From: Erysipelotrichaceae bacterium
GTDB lineage: Bacteria > Bacillota_I > Bacilli_A > Erysipelotrichales > Erysipelotrichaceae
DNA length: 64,000 nt
Assembly (NCBI GenBank): GCA_017454765.1
Contig: JAFTCJ010000021.1
Coordinates: forward strand, 1 to 64,000
Direction of reading: 5' to 3'
The translations under genes and the position numbers were made by a program. Shown in pieces: positions 50,490-58,030 of the stretch; the first letter of the stretch is position 1, and every line of letters begins with the position of its first letter. A model generated the notes under the pieces. The model saw only the letters and a program-made list of their open reading frames with translations, searched no databases and was not told the DNA's origin.

Positions 50490-51275
50490 TTAAAGCAGAA
50501 TCATGCGGTCATCATCGAGCTGGGAACTGGTATTGAGTCTGAAGAGATCCCGCAGTTCATCGATACTCATCTTTTCCTTTTCTTCTTTATTCAGATCAAG
50601 GATGATCTTTCCTTCGTTCATCATGATCAGACGGTTTCCCATGTCGATCGCCGTCTGCATGTTGTGGGTGATCATGACACAGGTGATGTTTTTTTCATCT
50701 ACGGTCTCTTTTGTCAGTTTCAGCACTTTATCAGCCGTTTCCGGATCCAGAGCTGCCGTATGTTCATCAAGAAGCAGCAGTTTCGGTGTCTTGATCGTGT
50801 TCATGATCAGCGTCAGTGCCTGGCGCATGCCGCCGGAGAGCACGCCGACTTCCATTTTCAGTCTGTTTTCCAGATCCATATCCAGCTTTTTCAGTTTTTC
50901 TCTGAAGAAAGAACGGTCTGATTCAGAGATCTTTGACAGCCAGCTTCCGTTTTTTGCGGCCAAGGCGAGATTTTCTTCTATGGTCATATGCGGAGCAGTT
51001 CCCGCCATCGGATCCTGGAAGAGATGTCCGATCTCATGGGCGCGCTCATGCTGAGTCAGAAGGGTGATGTCTTTCCCATCCATGATGATATTGCCTTTTT
51101 CGGGAATGATCGCTCCGGAAAGGCAGTTGAGCAGGGTCGATTTGCCTGAACCGTTGGCACCGATCATGCAGATGAAATCTCCGTCATTGATCGTCAGATT
51201 CAGATCATCAAGGGCAGTCTTTTCATTCACTGTGCCTTCATTGAAGATTTTGGTCATATTTCTGATTTCGATCAT
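50490..51275 (-). CDS. trpZ: ABC transporter ATP-binding protein, tryptophan-type (TrpZ-like)
   Basis: Energises the importer formed with the next two genes. 261 residues with Walker A GANGSGKSTLL, signature LSGGMRQAL and Walker B LLLLDEHTAALDP. ATG 51275 is preceded by AGAGGTG and overlaps the permease stop (ATGA); longer in-frame readings run through the permease gene. Tryptophan specificity is inferred from the T-box, not from this subunit. Confidence 0.88.
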   Translation of the reverse strand: MIEIRNMTKIFNEGTVNEKTALDDLNLTINDGDFICMIGANGSGKSTLLNCLSGAIIPEKGNIIMDGKDITLLTQHERAHEIGHLFQDPMAGTAPHMTIEENLALAAKNGSWLSKISESDRSFFREKLKKLDMDLENRLKMEVGVLSGGMRQALTLIMNTIKTPKLLLLDEHTAALDPETADKVLKLTKETVDEKNITCVMITHNMQTAIDMGNRLIMMNEGKIILDLNKEEKEKMSIDELRDLFRLNTSSQLDDDRMILL

Positions 51276-52186
51276 GATCTTGCACCTCTTGCGATCACTC
51301 TTTTTCTGGCGAAAAAGGGCAGCTGTTTTCTGATATAGGGAACACAGATCGTCACGGCAACGATGCATGCCGATACCAGCTTCAGCATGTAGGCCGGCAT
51401 GTTCATGCGCAAGGCTGCCGCATAAACACTCCTGAAAACCAAAGAACCAAGCACACAGCAGGGCAGTCCGATCGCGTGATTGTTGCCGTGATAGAGGATC
51501 CTGCCGATCAGCAGCGATGCCAGGGCGATCGTCACCATCCCGTTTCCGATATCGATGTTGACGGATTTCTGCGACAGGCCGAGCAATGCACCGGATAATG
51601 CGGTGAAAGAGCCGGAGATGCATAAGGCGATGATACTGGTGATCCTGGGATCGATCGAAGAGGCTTCGACCATGAAGGGATTGTCTCCCGTCGCCCTGAT
51701 CCCCAGACCGATCCTGGTCTTCAGGAAGCGGTAAAGAAAGAATACCACTGCGCAGACAAAGAAGATATCGACGATCAGGAAACTGACTGCCGAAAGGAAA
51801 CTGTTCTCAAACAGCTGTTTTGCCGCTGTATATATCGTAGGCGTCTTGTTGAGATTGAGCAGTGAGGTATTGCCCATCACAAAGATGTTGACGGAATATA
51901 AGGCTGTATTGAGAATGATGCCCGAAAGCAGGGAATTGATGCCCAGATATGTCTGCATGACGGAAACGACAAGTCCGGAGAGTATCCCGGCGATCATAGC
52001 AGCGGGAACCGCCAGAAAGGGATGGCCGCTCAGAGATACGACTGCCGCTGTCGAAGCACCCAGCGTGAAACATCCATCTGTCGACAGATCACAGACATTG
52101 AGTGTCAGATAGCTTAAATACAGCGCCAGTACGGTCAGGGAACCGATGAAGGCAAGTTCCAGTGTTGTGGTGATCAGCGAAAACAT
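51272..52186 (-). CDS. trpY: ABC transporter permease, tryptophan-type (TrpY-like)
   Basis: A 304-residue permease with about eight transmembrane segments, related to the branched-chain/BPD_transp_2 permeases (IRATGDNPFMVEASSIDP and ALLIGRILYHG type motifs). ATG 52186 is set by AAGGAG just upstream; earlier in-frame codons fall in trpX. It overlaps trpZ. Only one permease gene is present, so a homodimer is expected. Confidence 0.87.
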   Translation of the reverse strand: MFSLITTTLELAFIGSLTVLALYLSYLTLNVCDLSTDGCFTLGASTAAVVSLSGHPFLAVPAAMIAGILSGLVVSVMQTYLGINSLLSGIILNTALYSVNIFVMGNTSLLNLNKTPTIYTAAKQLFENSFLSAVSFLIVDIFFVCAVVFFLYRFLKTRIGLGIRATGDNPFMVEASSIDPRITSIIALCISGSFTALSGALLGLSQKSVNIDIGNGMVTIALASLLIGRILYHGNNHAIGLPCCVLGSLVFRSVYAAALRMNMPAYMLKLVSACIVAVTICVPYIRKQLPFFARKRVIARGARS

Positions 52187-52194
52187 GATGCTCC

Positions 52195-53226
52195 TTATTC
52201 GAATGATTCGGCAGTTGCGATCTGCTGAACATTTGTGCAATAGGGGCCGAAGACTTCCCTGAGTTCCTCGAAATCCAGATTGAAGAGAGCCATGACATCT
52301 TTGTTGATGGTGGCTGTGCCGTTGTCAAAGGTCCTGACTTTGTAGGAAGAGATATCGACATCGTTGAACAGGACATCATAGATCATCTCGGCAGTCTCTC
52401 TTCCCAGATTGGCGTAATCGACGCCGTAGCCGAGGAACGCACCGTTCAAGGCAAAGGAATCGGCACCTGTATAGTGGAGGATGCCGGCTTCAGCGATCTG
52501 CTCACAGATAGAGAGTTCGGCTGCCATGACCGTGTTGTCGGTCGGCGTGAATATGGCTTCAACGCCCTCGGAGATCAGTGCCGAAGCGGCAAGCTTGATC
52601 TCGTCGACATTGGTCCCTGTCTTTTCGACATATTCGATATTGTGTTCTTCAAAGAAGGCTTTGGCTTCCCTGATCGGATTGATTGATGCATCCTGTCCGG
52701 CATCATATAATAAGCCGACTTTTTTGATCTCAGGATCTTTGGCAATGATCAGATTCAGGACAGCTCCCGTATTGAGATAGTCGGAAGTGCCGCTGATATT
52801 GTGTCCGGGATTCTCGAGAGAATCGACCAGACTAGCTGACAGAGGATCGGAGACTGCCGCGAAAATGACAGGGATCTGATTGTCTTCGGTCATTGTCTGC
52901 ATGTCGATGGCGACCGGTGTTGCGACGCCGACCATCAGATCGACATCTCTGGAGATGAAGTTGGAGATGATCTGCCTCATGAGATTGGCATCGAGATTGG
53001 CGTTGTCATAAAGAACTTCGATTTTCGTTCCGTTTTGTTCATTGAGTTCATCAAGACGTCTGCTGATGTTGTCGACGATCTGATTCAGCGATGCGTCATC
53101 GACGTAGTTGCAGATACCGATTTTATAGGAAGTTGCTTCCTGGCCTTCAGACTCTTTCTTGCCTGAACAGGCGCTCAGCGAGATACATAATAATAATGTG
53201 ATGAATGTGATAAAGACTTTTTTCAT
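52195..53226 (-). CDS. trpX: ABC transporter substrate-binding lipoprotein, tryptophan-type (TrpX-like)
   Basis: Captures substrate outside the membrane. 343 residues with a lipoprotein signal (MKKVFITFITLL to LSACS, Cys about 20) and an ABC_sub_bind (DUF534) fold with two Rossmann-like lobes. ATG 53226 has GAGAGG upstream. It is the first gene after a T-box with a TGG specifier, so tryptophan is the likely substrate. The family also includes tyrosine or other amino-acid importers. Confidence 0.87.
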   Translation of the reverse strand: MKKVFITFITLLLCISLSACSGKKESEGQEATSYKIGICNYVDDASLNQIVDNISRRLDELNEQNGTKIEVLYDNANLDANLMRQIISNFISRDVDLMVGVATPVAIDMQTMTEDNQIPVIFAAVSDPLSASLVDSLENPGHNISGTSDYLNTGAVLNLIIAKDPEIKKVGLLYDAGQDASINPIREAKAFFEEHNIEYVEKTGTNVDEIKLAASALISEGVEAIFTPTDNTVMAAELSICEQIAEAGILHYTGADSFALNGAFLGYGVDYANLGRETAEMIYDVLFNDVDISSYKVRTFDNGTATINKDVMALFNLDFEELREVFGPYCTNVQQIATAESFE

Positions 53227-53310
53227 GTGTTTTTCCTCTCTTTCCAAAGTGATTTTCTGTCTCTTTTTTTATTTTGAGAGCCGCCATCGTCTGTCCATAT
53301 AATTGCCTCC

Positions 53311-53575
53311 GAAAAAACAAAAATCCTGTCCCCTGAATGCTGGGACAGGATGTATTTCCTGCGGTGCCACCCGGCTTGATGTGATTATCACATCCACTCA
53401 TGCATACTGACATATGCTGATTCTTTTTACGAAGCATCACTTCGGCGCCCATACTCTTTTCATTTCTGTTTGCCCTTGGAAGTCCATTCGGATCTGCACC
53501 CTTTATCGCATCTCACCGATGCTGCGACTCTCTTGGAAAGGATCATCAGACCTTACTTACTCTTCTTCAACGGTT
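53311..53575 (-). ncRNA. Tryptophan T-box leader of trpXYZ
   Basis: On the minus strand the leader has a Stem I region with the specifier context GAATGGAC, reading TGG (Trp) at 53486-53484. Downstream is the T-box CCGGGTGGCACCGC (53374-53361), whose TGGC bulge complements a GCCA tRNA end, as expected for tRNA-Trp with G73. The terminator ATCCTGTCCC/GGGACAGGAT (53351-53342 with 53332-53323) is followed by TTTTGTTTTTT. Uncharged tRNA-Trp should favour readthrough into trpX. This explains most of the 480-nt gap between trpX and mglB. Confidence 0.9.
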
Positions 53576-53581
53576 TATTAA

Positions 53582-53610
53582 CTTATATAACAAAGAAAGG
53601 CAAATGTCAA
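53582..53610 (-). promoter_or_regulatory. Promoter of the T-box-trpXYZ operon
   Basis: Minus-strand -35 TTGACA (53610-53605), 17-nt spacer, -10 TATAAG (53587-53582). This is the closest match to a sigma-A consensus in the window. Predicted start near 53575. Confidence 0.8.
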
Positions 53611-53647
53611 TACGGGTACATTGTGATAGAACGGTGAAATTAAATGG

Positions 53648-53675
53648 TTGTAATCGTTTACATTTAGTCTATAAT
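53648..53675 (+). promoter_or_regulatory. mglBAC promoter overlapped by a cre site
   Basis: -35 TTGTAA (53648-53653), 16-nt spacer, -10 TATAAT (53670-53675). A near-perfect catabolite response element TGTAATCGTTTACA (53649-53662) covers the -35 and spacer. CcpA or a related LacI-type repressor bound here should block RNA polymerase when preferred sugars are present. Confidence 0.75.
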
Positions 53676-53708
53676 TATATTGTGGACTTATGTCCAAGGA
53701 GGGAAAAA

Positions 53709-54713
53709 ATGAAAAAGCTCTTAAGTATTTTACTGGCTGTATTAATGGTTTTCGCTCTGTTCGGATGCGGCAAGAAAGAAGAAGCTCCGGAAGGCGGCGA
53801 GACTGCTGATACAGTCAAAATCGGTGTTGCGATTTATCAGTTTGATGATAACTTCATGACTCTTTATCGTAATGATATTCAGAAGTATTTTGATGATCTC
53901 AACGCAAAAGGCGGCACTCAGTATGAAGTCGTTATCGTTGACGGCGCAAACGATGCTGCTACTCAGACAGAACAGGTCAACACCTTCATTTCTCAGGGTG
54001 TAGACGGCATGATCGTCAACCTGGTTCAGACTTCTTCCGATGCTCTGGCAAAGGCTGTTGAAGATTCCGGTATTCCGACTGTCTTCATCAACCGTGAGAT
54101 TGCTGACTATGCATACGGCGACAAGACTTGCTATGTCGGTGCTGATGCAAGAGACTCAGGCACTTACCAGGGCCAGATCATTTTCGATCAGCCGGATCAT
54201 TGCGACCTCAACGGTGACGGTGTCGTCAGCTATATCATGATCATGGGTGACCCCGAAAACTCTGATGCTCAGTTCAGAACTGAATACTCAATCAAGTATC
54301 TGACTGACAACGGTGTAACAGTCAACAAACTGTTCGAACAGACTGGTAACTGGGCACAGGCTCAGGGCCAGGAACTGGTTGCTACCGAGCTTTCCAAGGA
54401 AGGCGATGACATCGAAGTTGTTTTCTGCAACAACGATGGTATGGCTATGGGCGCTCTGGAAGCTATCAAGGCTGCCGGCAGAAAAGTCGGTGAGGACATC
54501 TATCTGGTCGGTGTCGATGCTATTCCTGAAGCATGTGATGCAGTCAAGAACGGCGATATGACCGGTACAGTTCTGAACGATGACCTCGGCCAGGCAACTG
54601 CTGCTTGCGAGTCATTACTGAAGATGCTTGGTGGCGAAGTCATTACCAACAAGGTTAACTATGTTCCTTACGTAATGGTCACCAAGGACAACGTTGATCA
54701 GTACATTAAATAA
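53709..54713 (+). CDS. mglB: Galactose/glucose ABC transporter substrate-binding lipoprotein
   Basis: Binds hexose outside the membrane. 334 residues. Lipoprotein signal ends FALFGCGKK (Cys about 19). The periplasmic-binding fold has VFINREI, a DLNGDGVVSYIMIMGDPE stretch with a calcium-type loop as in MglB, and CNNDGMAMGA near the hinge. ATG 53709 has AAGGAGGG; in-frame codons from 53604 lie across the promoter. Its codons are more biased (Gct, Gac) than in neighbours, as for a highly made protein. A strong hairpin separates it from mglA. Confidence 0.93.
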   Translation: MKKLLSILLAVLMVFALFGCGKKEEAPEGGETADTVKIGVAIYQFDDNFMTLYRNDIQKYFDDLNAKGGTQYEVVIVDGANDAATQTEQVNTFISQGVDGMIVNLVQTSSDALAKAVEDSGIPTVFINREIADYAYGDKTCYVGADARDSGTYQGQIIFDQPDHCDLNGDGVVSYIMIMGDPENSDAQFRTEYSIKYLTDNGVTVNKLFEQTGNWAQAQGQELVATELSKEGDDIEVVFCNNDGMAMGALEAIKAAGRKVGEDIYLVGVDAIPEACDAVKNGDMTGTVLNDDLGQATAACESLLKMLGGEVITNKVNYVPYVMVTKDNVDQYIK

Positions 54714-54733
54714 TTAGTTAATTGCTGTTCAGG

Positions 54734-54776
54734 GAAGAGTTACATGACGTTTCATGTAACTCTTCTTTCTTATTTA
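54734..54776 (+). terminator. Intercistronic hairpin between mglB and mglA
   Basis: A perfect 14-bp stem GAAGAGTTACATGA (54734-54747)/TCATGTAACTCTTC (54752-54765), loop CGTT, then TTTCTTATTT. It looks like a partial terminator or 3' RNA-stabilising structure, which would leave more mglB than mglAC message. Confidence 0.8.
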
Positions 54777-54788
54777 GGGAGAAAAATT

Positions 54789-56300
54789 ATGTCAGAATAC
54801 ATTCTTGAAATGAAAGATATCTGTAAATCCTTCCCTGGAGTAAAAGCATTGGATCATGTGTCACTGCAGTTGAAGCCCGGCCATGTCCACTCTCTGATGG
54901 GTGAAAACGGTGCCGGAAAGTCTACACTGATGAAATGCCTTTTCGGTATCTACAAAAAAGACGAAGGTCAGATCATCTATGACGGCGAGGAAGTAACGAT
55001 CTCCGACCCGTTTGATGCATTGCAGAAGGGTATTGCCATGGTCCATCAGGAACTGATGCCGATCAGGGATCGTTCCATTGCGGAAAACATCTACTGTGGC
55101 AGATATCCGGTTAAAAAAATCGGTCCGATCAAAGTCATCGATCATGAAAAGATGAACAGCGATGCGCAGGCATTGCTCGATGATCTCGGATTAGGTTTTA
55201 AAGCTACAGAAAAACTCGGCACGTTGACAGCGTCTCAGATGCAGCTGGTTGAGATCGCCAAAGCTGTCAGTGCTGATGCTAAGATCATTATTTTGGATGA
55301 GCCTACTTCATCACTGACTTTGAAAGAAGTCGACAAACTGTTTGAAATCATCAGACGTCTGACTGCCAAAGGCTGTGGTGTTATCTATATTTCTCATAAA
55401 ATGGATGAGATCCTTCAGATTTCCGATGAAGTCACGATCATGAGAGACGGACAGTATATCGGAACCTGGCCGTCAGATGAACTGACGACGGAATTCATCA
55501 TCGCCAAGGAAGTCGGCCGTGAACTGAAAGACCTCTATCCGCCCAAGATCAATACGCCCGGAGAGACGATCTTCGAGGTCAAGGATTTTGATTCCGTTCT
55601 CGATAATTCCTTCAAAGACTGTTCATTCTCAGTCAGAAAAGGCGAGATCTTCGGTGTTGCCGGACTGGTCGGAGCACAAAGGACTGAGCTCATGGAAGCG
55701 ATCTACGGTCTGCGCGGAATCACTTCCGGAACCGTTTACTACAACGGACAGACACTCAAGATCAAGAATCCTGAGGATGCGATCAACAACGGTATCGCCC
55801 TGATCACGGAGGACAGAAGAGGAAACGGTATCTTCGGTGTTCTCTCGATCAGTGACAACGTCGCTGTTGCATCACTGAATGATTACCTGTTGTTCAGGGT
55901 CATGCTGGATCATAAGAAGATCGGTGAGGTCGTTGACAAGTCCATTCAGGAACTGTCGATCAAGACACCGAGTGCTAAGACGCAGATCAAGAACCTCTCA
56001 GGTGGAAATCAGCAGAAAGTCATCATTTCCAGATGGCTGGCAAAAGAGCCGGAGGTCCTGATCATGGATGAACCGACAAGAGGTATCGACGTCGGTGCAA
56101 AGTATGAGATTTATTCAATCATCGGCAGACTTGCTTCTGAAGGCAAGACCATCATCGTCGTTTCATCGGAAATGCCAGAACTGATCGGCATCTGTGACAG
56201 GATCATGGTCATGTGCGAAGGCAGAATCACCGGTATTGTTGAAGGCGAAGACATGAATCAGGAAAAGATCATGGAACTTTCAACAAAATTCATGGGTTAA
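54789..56300 (+). CDS. mglA: Galactose/methyl galactoside ABC transporter ATP-binding protein
   Basis: A 503-residue protein with two fused nucleotide-binding domains, as in sugar importers. The first has Walker A GENGAGKSTLM and Walker B IIILDEPTSSL. The second has a degenerate Walker A (GLVGAQRTELMEAIYG), but a clear signature LSGGNQQKV and Walker B LIMDEPTRGIDVG. ATG 54789 has AGGGAG upstream; in-frame codons from 54744 lie in the hairpin. mglC follows after 12 nt. Confidence 0.93.
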   Translation: MSEYILEMKDICKSFPGVKALDHVSLQLKPGHVHSLMGENGAGKSTLMKCLFGIYKKDEGQIIYDGEEVTISDPFDALQKGIAMVHQELMPIRDRSIAENIYCGRYPVKKIGPIKVIDHEKMNSDAQALLDDLGLGFKATEKLGTLTASQMQLVEIAKAVSADAKIIILDEPTSSLTLKEVDKLFEIIRRLTAKGCGVIYISHKMDEILQISDEVTIMRDGQYIGTWPSDELTTEFIIAKEVGRELKDLYPPKINTPGETIFEVKDFDSVLDNSFKDCSFSVRKGEIFGVAGLVGAQRTELMEAIYGLRGITSGTVYYNGQTLKIKNPEDAINNGIALITEDRRGNGIFGVLSISDNVAVASLNDYLLFRVMLDHKKIGEVVDKSIQELSIKTPSAKTQIKNLSGGNQQKVIISRWLAKEPEVLIMDEPTRGIDVGAKYEIYSIIGRLASEGKTIIVVSSEMPELIGICDRIMVMCEGRITGIVEGEDMNQEKIMELSTKFMG

Positions 56301-56312
56301 AGGAGAACTAAT

Positions 56313-57326
56313 ATGTCTGAAAAAGTGAGTAAAGAAAAGAAATTTGATATCGTTCAGTTTCTGGTAAACAATGCCCTGATCATTCTGATCGTCTCTTCAG
56401 CTATCTTTGTCGGTCTGCAGAACCCCCGTTTCTTCTCAATGGCGAATATCAAGAACCTGCTGGCAAATACATCTGTCCGTATGGTCATCGCTCTGGGTAT
56501 CTCCGGTGTTCTGATCATGAGGAACAATGACCTTTCTGCCGGACGTCAGGTAGGTCTTGCCGGCTGTATCTGCGCAACGCTTCTGCAGAGAGCAGATTAT
56601 GCCAGCAAGGTGTATCCGAATCTGACTCCGCCGAATATGTGGCTGGTATGTATCCTGGTCATGATCGGTTTTGCACTGACTTTCGGTGTCATCAACGGTC
56701 TCGTTGTCACGAAGCTGCATGTCCCGGCTTTCATCGGCACTTACGGCATGCAGACGATCGTCTACGGTATCGCCCTGATCTTTACGGGCGCTCAGCCGAT
56801 CGGCGGTCTGATCAATGAATATACGGAATGGGCTTCCGGATCATTCCTGGGCATTCAGCTGATCCCCAACCTGGCCATCATCACCGCCATCGTCATGCTG
56901 GTGATGTGGTTCCTCTACAACCATACGCCTTACGGCAAGAAGATGTATGCCATCGGCGGCAACCCGGATGCTGCTGAAGTTTCCGGTATCAACACCACAA
57001 GGATGACGATCGTATCTTATATGATCGCTGCCGCTCTGTTTGCTCTGGCGGGCTTCATGCTTGCAGCTAAAGCCGGCGGTACTTCTTCCAACCTGGCCAA
57101 CGGCTATGAGCTGTTCGCCATCGCCGGATGCACCATCGGCGGTGTCTCCGTCAACGGCGGTACCGGCAAGGTCTCCGGAATCCTGATGGGTGTCCTTGTC
57201 TTCGAGATCCTGAAGATTGAGATGACCTTCTTAGGTATCGATACGGCCTGGACCTACATCGTTCAGGGTATCGTCATCGTCGTTGCGATCGCCCTGGATA
57301 TCAGAAAGTATATCGCCAAGAAATAA
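56313..57326 (+). CDS. mglC: Galactose/methyl galactoside ABC transporter permease
   Basis: The membrane subunit of the importer. 337 residues with about eight to ten transmembrane segments, and the BPD_transp_2 family features GISGVLIMRNNDLSAG and AIGGNPDAAEVSGIN. AAAGGAG precedes the ATG. It is last in mglBAC and followed by a strong terminator. No regulator gene for this operon lies in the window. Confidence 0.93.
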   Translation: MSEKVSKEKKFDIVQFLVNNALIILIVSSAIFVGLQNPRFFSMANIKNLLANTSVRMVIALGISGVLIMRNNDLSAGRQVGLAGCICATLLQRADYASKVYPNLTPPNMWLVCILVMIGFALTFGVINGLVVTKLHVPAFIGTYGMQTIVYGIALIFTGAQPIGGLINEYTEWASGSFLGIQLIPNLAIITAIVMLVMWFLYNHTPYGKKMYAIGGNPDAAEVSGINTTRMTIVSYMIAAALFALAGFMLAAKAGGTSSNLANGYELFAIAGCTIGGVSVNGGTGKVSGILMGVLVFEILKIEMTFLGIDTAWTYIVQGIVIVVAIALDIRKYIAKK

Positions 57327-57336
57327 ACATCAGAAA

Positions 57337-57374
57337 AAAAGCTTCGGATCTCATCGGATCCGAAGCTTTTATTA
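57337..57374. terminator. Bidirectional terminator after mglC
   Basis: A 14-bp stem AAAAGCTTCGGATC (57337-57350)/GATCCGAAGCTTTT (57357-57370), 6-nt loop, ATT after. It serves mglC and the convergent zinc-ribbon gene. Confidence 0.9.
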
Positions 57375-57378
57375 TGTC

Positions 57379-57903
57379 CTAATTTCTTTTTTCGTGTTTG
57401 AGCTGCAGATACAGCTTGATGAATGTCATGATGACCGCAAAGGGCATGGCGATGAGAAAGAAGATCCTTCCTTCACTGATCGTGAGATAGCTGATCGTGA
57501 TCGCGAAGAACAGCATGAACTGCCAGCTGATATTGCGCTGAATGGCTTTCTGGTCTTCTTCAAACACCTTGTTTCTGATCTCGTTTTTAAAATATGCTTT
57601 CTCATAGATGCCGGAAGAAAGGGCTTTGGAACCGAAGAAGGAAAGCAGCAGCAGGATGACCAGGATGATGATGGAGGCAGGAGAGATGCCCAGTTTTTCA
57701 AACAGGAAGACTGCTGTGAGACTTAAGAGAACATAGAAAGCTTCGCTCACGCCGAAAAACAGGAGGATATCTGCTTCGGAAAGATATCTTTTCTGTTCGT
57801 AATGGCATTTCGGGCAGATGATCTTTCCGACCTGATAGTTTTCGATCGCTTTATTGCATTCACCAGTGATGTCTTCACCGCATTTTTCACAATATATTTT
57901 CAT
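57379..57903 (-). CDS. Zinc-ribbon membrane protein, unrecognised
   Basis: A 174-residue protein. An N-terminal zinc ribbon has CEKCG (residues 5-9) and CPKCH (about 31-35). Two transmembrane pairs follow at about 47-92 and 125-165, with a charged loop between them containing KNEIRNKVFEEDQK. The function is unknown. The ATG at 57903 lies 6 nt after a TATAAT box and has no normal Shine-Dalgarno, although the intervening AAGGAC could act weakly. Longer in-frame readings start before the promoter. Confidence 0.75.
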   Translation of the reverse strand: MKIYCEKCGEDITGECNKAIENYQVGKIICPKCHYEQKRYLSEADILLFFGVSEAFYVLLSLTAVFLFEKLGISPASIIILVILLLLSFFGSKALSSGIYEKAYFKNEIRNKVFEEDQKAIQRNISWQFMLFFAITISYLTISEGRIFFLIAMPFAVIMTFIKLYLQLKHEKRN

Positions 57904-57909
57904 GTCCTT

Positions 57910-57915
57910 ATTATA
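57910..57915 (-). promoter_or_regulatory. -10 box of the zinc-ribbon gene, leaderless geometry
   Basis: Minus-strand TATAAT, then AAGGAC (6 nt), then the ATG at 57903. Confidence 0.55.
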
Positions 57916-58008
57916 TGTTCCACTCTGATCCAATTCAATCAGTCAGGGGGATTTGTTTTTCTTTTGGAGAAATCGGGTACTTTTGTGGGTTCGGATGGAA
58001 AAATACGA

Positions 58009-58014
58009 TATAAT
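58009..58014 (+). promoter_or_regulatory. -10 box of the DUF2779 gene
   Basis: TATAAT here makes the in-frame ATG at 58013 unusable, because it overlaps the box. Transcription would begin near 58021 at AGAGGT, which then serves as Shine-Dalgarno for the ATG at 58031. Confidence 0.5.
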
Positions 58015-58030
58015 GAAATCAGAGGTAGAT

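Noticed and set aside
57283..57726. 147-residue plus-strand frame after mglC
   Set aside because: It runs through the mglC end, the 14-bp terminator and the antisense of the zinc-ribbon gene.
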